Origin: Actinomycetota bacterium
GTDB lineage: Bacteria; Actinomycetota; Thermoleophilia; Miltoncostaeales; Miltoncostaeaceae
Direction of reading: 5' to 3'
NCBI GenBank assembly: GCA_005800465.1
Contig: SYFI01000032.1
Span: forward strand, 1-16,461
DNA length: 16,461 nt
The translations under genes were made by a program, and so were the position numbers. Positions 14,061 through 16,461 of the stretch are shown one piece after another; the stretch's first letter is position 1, and each line of letters begins with the position of its first letter. The notes under the pieces were generated by a model. The model was not told the origin of the DNA. It made no database searches and worked only from the letters and a program-made list of their open reading frames with translations.

Positions 14061-15406
14061 TGGCAATGCACGCGACCCCCCCCGCACTGGTTGCGCCTGT
14101 CAGCCCCCGACCGGCCCACCGGTTTGGACCCATGCAGGTCGATCCCGACACAGCCGCACTCTCCGCGCAGCCCTATCTGCGGGCCATTCACTGGGTCGCC
14201 TCGCCCGCCCCGGTCAACGTGCCCATCGTGGCCGTGCTCGACACCGGCGTCACGTCCACCGCCGCTGGCCTCCAGGGCCGTCTCAACACCGCATTGGCCA
14301 CCACGTTCGTCACCGGCGGCAACGCGCTGGTCGACACCGAGGGCCACGGCACGCATGTGGCAGGCATCATCGCCACTGTGGCGTCGGGTACTGCCACGAG
14401 CCCGGGGGTGTCGATACTTCCGGTGGAGATCGCTGATGCTCAGGGGCGGACCTCCGCGCAGGCCATGGCGGCTGGTATCCGGTACGCGGTATCGCGCAAC
14501 GCCAAGGTCATCAACCTCAGCCTGCAGGGCGCGGGCTTCTCGAAGACCGAGCAGGACGCCATCAACGACGCCACCCGCGCCGGCGTGTTGGTGGTGGCAT
14601 CGTCGGGCAACACCGGTGGCACAGCCAAGGAGTACCCGGGCGCATACCGCCACGTGCTGGCCGTGGGCGCCGTTGACAACGCCGGGCAGCCCCTCGCGGA
14701 GTCGACCCAGGGCCTTCACGTGGCCATCGCGGCCCCCGGGCAGGACATCTCGTCGAGCGGCAACAACGGCGCCACTGGCGGTGCGAGGTTTGAGAACCGC
14801 ACCGGCACCTCAATGGCCGCCGCCATCATCAGCGGTGTGGCTGCCCGCCTGCTGGCCGCCCGCCCCACGTTGAGTCCGTCACAGGTGACTGAGCTCATCA
14901 TGGGATCCCCGCGGCCAGTCAACAGCGGCACCGATCGCGCGCGCGGTACCGGCGTGGTGGATCTGGTGCGGGCGCTTCGTGCGAAGACCCCGGCCAATGA
15001 CTCCGCCGAGCCCGATGACGATCCGCCAAATGCCCGGATCCTTCCCGCACTCATTGCCAAGGGACAGTTTCAGGGTGAGCGGTACGGTCGGCTTCGCACC
15101 TGGTCTGACGTGCGCGATGGTGCAGTGGTGCATCTGGATGCCGGCCAGACGCTCACGGCTGAGGCCGTGGTGTCGAACAGGGCCGACGTGGATATGTACC
15201 TCTGGCGTCCGGGCTCCCCGGTGTACCGCGGCGGCGCGGCGTTCGCGCGCCCGTGGCTGGCGGTGGGGGCGGTGGGCCCGGGCAGTACTGAGAATCTGAA
15301 GTACACGGCCGTACAGGCGGGCAATTATGTGCTGGAGGTGCGTCTGGCTGGTGCCACTCGGCTGGTGCGACCCACGTATCACCTGCAGGCGCAGGTGGCC
15401 GGATAG
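14060..15406 (+). CDS. Subtilisin-like serine protease (S8) with C-terminal PPC-like domain
   Basis: 448 aa. The catalytic triad is complete: Asp61 in VAVLDTGV, His96 in GHGTHVAGI, Ser251 in GTSMAAAI; the oxyanion Asn184 lies in ASSGN. After a short acidic linker (about 312-323, SAEPDDDPP) the last about 120 residues resemble a bacterial pre-peptidase C-terminal (PPC) beta domain (VDMYLWRPGSP, ENLKYTAVQAGNYVLEV). Subtilases with such domains are normally secreted, yet the N-terminus MAMHATPPALVAPVSP is Pro-rich, has no hydrophobic signal core, and no clear inhibitory propeptide is seen. The ATG overlaps the stop of the membrane-protein gene; a GTG just before it (14057) is an alternative. The frame stays open upstream only as a shadow of that gene. 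Substrate unknown. Confidence 0.92.
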   Translation: MAMHATPPALVAPVSPRPAHRFGPMQVDPDTAALSAQPYLRAIHWVASPAPVNVPIVAVLDTGVTSTAAGLQGRLNTALATTFVTGGNALVDTEGHGTHVAGIIATVASGTATSPGVSILPVEIADAQGRTSAQAMAAGIRYAVSRNAKVINLSLQGAGFSKTEQDAINDATRAGVLVVASSGNTGGTAKEYPGAYRHVLAVGAVDNAGQPLAESTQGLHVAIAAPGQDISSSGNNGATGGARFENRTGTSMAAAIISGVAARLLAARPTLSPSQVTELIMGSPRPVNSGTDRARGTGVVDLVRALRAKTPANDSAEPDDDPPNARILPALIAKGQFQGERYGRLRTWSDVRDGAVVHLDAGQTLTAEAVVSNRADVDMYLWRPGSPVYRGGAAFARPWLAVGAVGPGSTENLKYTAVQAGNYVLEVRLAGATRLVRPTYHLQAQVAG

Positions 15407-15451
15407 CAACACCGGCTGGATCGGCCCAGCGAAATGGGCAATGATCAACTG

Positions 15452-16461
15452 ATGGCGACAACCAGCGCACAGGCACGGGACCTCACGGATCCGGGCCTCT
15501 ATGTCAATCGCGAACTCTCGTGGCTCGACTTCAACGCGCGTGTGCTCGAGCTTGCCGAGGATCCATCGCAGCCGCTCCTGGAGCGCTGCAAGTTTCTCGC
15601 GATCTTCTCGAGCAATCTCGATGAGTTCTTCATGGTGCGCGTGGCAAGCGTGCTGGACGCCATCGAGGCCGGACGTCCCTCATCCACACCCGATCAGCTG
15701 CCGCGCGAGGCGGTGCTCGCGGGGATCCGCGAACGCGTGCTCGTGATGAGCGCCCGCCAGTCGGCGTGTTGGCGTGATGACGTGCGCCCCGCCCTCGCGC
15801 GCGAGGGAATCGTCATCGCGAATCTGAACGATCTGCCCGTTGATGACCGGGCCGACCTCGACCGCCGGTTTGAGCGCGAGATGGCATCCATCCTCATTCC
15901 GCTGGCAGTTGGGCCGGGCCTGCCATTTCCGTACATCAGCGGGCTCGCACTCAATCTTGGTCTGGACGTGAACGATCCCCGAACGGGTGAGTCTCGGTTC
16001 GCGCGTATCAAGGTTCCCAACATGATTCCCCGGCTCGTCCGGGCCGGTGAGACCCTTGTACCGGTGGAGCAGGTCATCGGCGCGCATCTCGACAAACTCT
16101 TCCCGGGCATGGAGATCCGCCGACGCGTGTTCTTTCGCGTCACGCGCGACGCCGACTTCTCGATCAGCGACGAGGCCGACGACCTGCTCAATGCGGTGGA
16201 GCACGAGCTCAGCCGTCGTCGGTTCGGCGGCCCGGTGCGCCTTGAGGTGGAAGCAGAGAGCAGTCAGACCCTGCTGGAGGAGATCAAGGCCGGAATCGGC
16301 ATTGGCGACCGCGACGTGTATCCCATCGCGAGCCTGCTCGACCTCACGTGCCTTTGGCAGATCGCGGGTATCGACCGACCGGATCTGAAGGACACACCGT
16401 GGGAGCCGCGCGAGCCCGCCCGCCTGATGGGTAGCGATGAGCAGGGCGACATGTTTGCCGA
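15452..16461 (+). CDS. ppk1: Polyphosphate kinase 1, N-terminal part (cut by window edge)
   Basis: PPK1 reversibly makes inorganic polyphosphate from ATP and is membrane-associated. The frame from ATG 15452 is open to the window end (336 codons), so roughly the first half of the usual about 700 aa is present. YVNRELSWLDFNARVLELA (residues 17-35) and FLAIFSSNLDEFFMVRV are the signature of the N-terminal domain. PLAVGPGLPFPYISGLALNL and FARIKVPNMIPRLV follow as expected in the head domain. The autophosphorylated His and the catalytic C-terminal domains lie beyond the window. No Shine-Dalgarno is visible; AATGAT (15440-15445) is a weak -10-like box. The 45-nt gap from the protease gene holds no strong terminator. 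Confidence 0.93.
   Translation, partial: MATTSAQARDLTDPGLYVNRELSWLDFNARVLELAEDPSQPLLERCKFLAIFSSNLDEFFMVRVASVLDAIEAGRPSSTPDQLPREAVLAGIRERVLVMSARQSACWRDDVRPALAREGIVIANLNDLPVDDRADLDRRFEREMASILIPLAVGPGLPFPYISGLALNLGLDVNDPRTGESRFARIKVPNMIPRLVRAGETLVPVEQVIGAHLDKLFPGMEIRRRVFFRVTRDADFSISDEADDLLNAVEHELSRRRFGGPVRLEVEAESSQTLLEEIKAGIGIGDRDVYPIASLLDLTCLWQIAGIDRPDLKDTPWEPREPARLMGSDEQGDMFA

Noticed and set aside
15412..15430. Weak inverted repeat GCTGG/CCAGC between the protease and ppk1 as a terminator
   Set aside because: Only about 5 bp of stem and no T-tract; expected by chance at this GC content.

Overview
The window looks like a chromosomal segment of a high-GC, probably actinomycetotal bacterium. 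The reasons are its base composition, the gene order rsmI-metG-tatD-rsmA-ispE (well known in that phylum), a LytR-CpsA-Psr cell-wall ligase, an actinobacterial-style ROK glucokinase with a Cys-rich zinc loop, and several start codons preceded by a TANNNT -10 box 7-9 nt upstream with no Shine-Dalgarno, as in leaderless mRNAs. Class-level placement is a guess, and no rRNA or tRNA gene was seen.

Region 1 (1-2405) is an organoarsenical detoxification pair on the minus strand: an ArsJ-associated GAPDH followed 9 nt later by the MFS exporter arsJ. GAPDH makes 1-arseno-3-phosphoglycerate from arsenate, and ArsJ exports it. Here arsJ has an in-frame UGA after codon 228. Reading continues in the same frame for 149 more recognisable ArsJ codons to the window edge, where there is an exact 18-bp tandem duplication.

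Region 2 (2376-4059) holds a small helical protein gene of unknown function, a gene-free convergent intergenic with nested inverted repeats and a strong GC hairpin, and an LCP-family gene on the minus strand.

Region 3 (4054-10401) is a plus-strand housekeeping run: ROK glucokinase, rsmI, metG, tatD, rsmA and ispE, mostly joined by 4-nt ATGA/GTGA overlaps. A small minus-strand nucleotidyltransferase-fold gene sits between rsmI and metG and overlaps the 3' end of rsmI. The tatD reading frame has no standard start codon that keeps its metal-binding HxH motif; the best start is AUA, with a good Shine-Dalgarno. A second GC hairpin ends the run, and its stem base (GGGACAC/GTGTCCC) matches that of the first hairpin.

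Region 4 (10416-13582) is a minus-strand group for exported proteins: a NodB-type polysaccharide deacetylase, a Tat-like exported sulfatase, and a small secreted protein overlapping the sulfatase by ATGA.

Region 5 (13676-16461) is on the plus strand: a small multi-pass membrane protein overlapping by 1 nt a subtilisin-like protease that has no visible signal peptide, then the 5' part of polyphosphate kinase ppk1, cut by the window edge.

No CRISPR array, insertion sequence, phage gene or clear new multi-gene system was found. The strongest second-look items are the interrupted arsJ, the AUA-start tatD, the leaderless-promoter pattern, the shared hairpin family and the membrane protein/subtilase pair.
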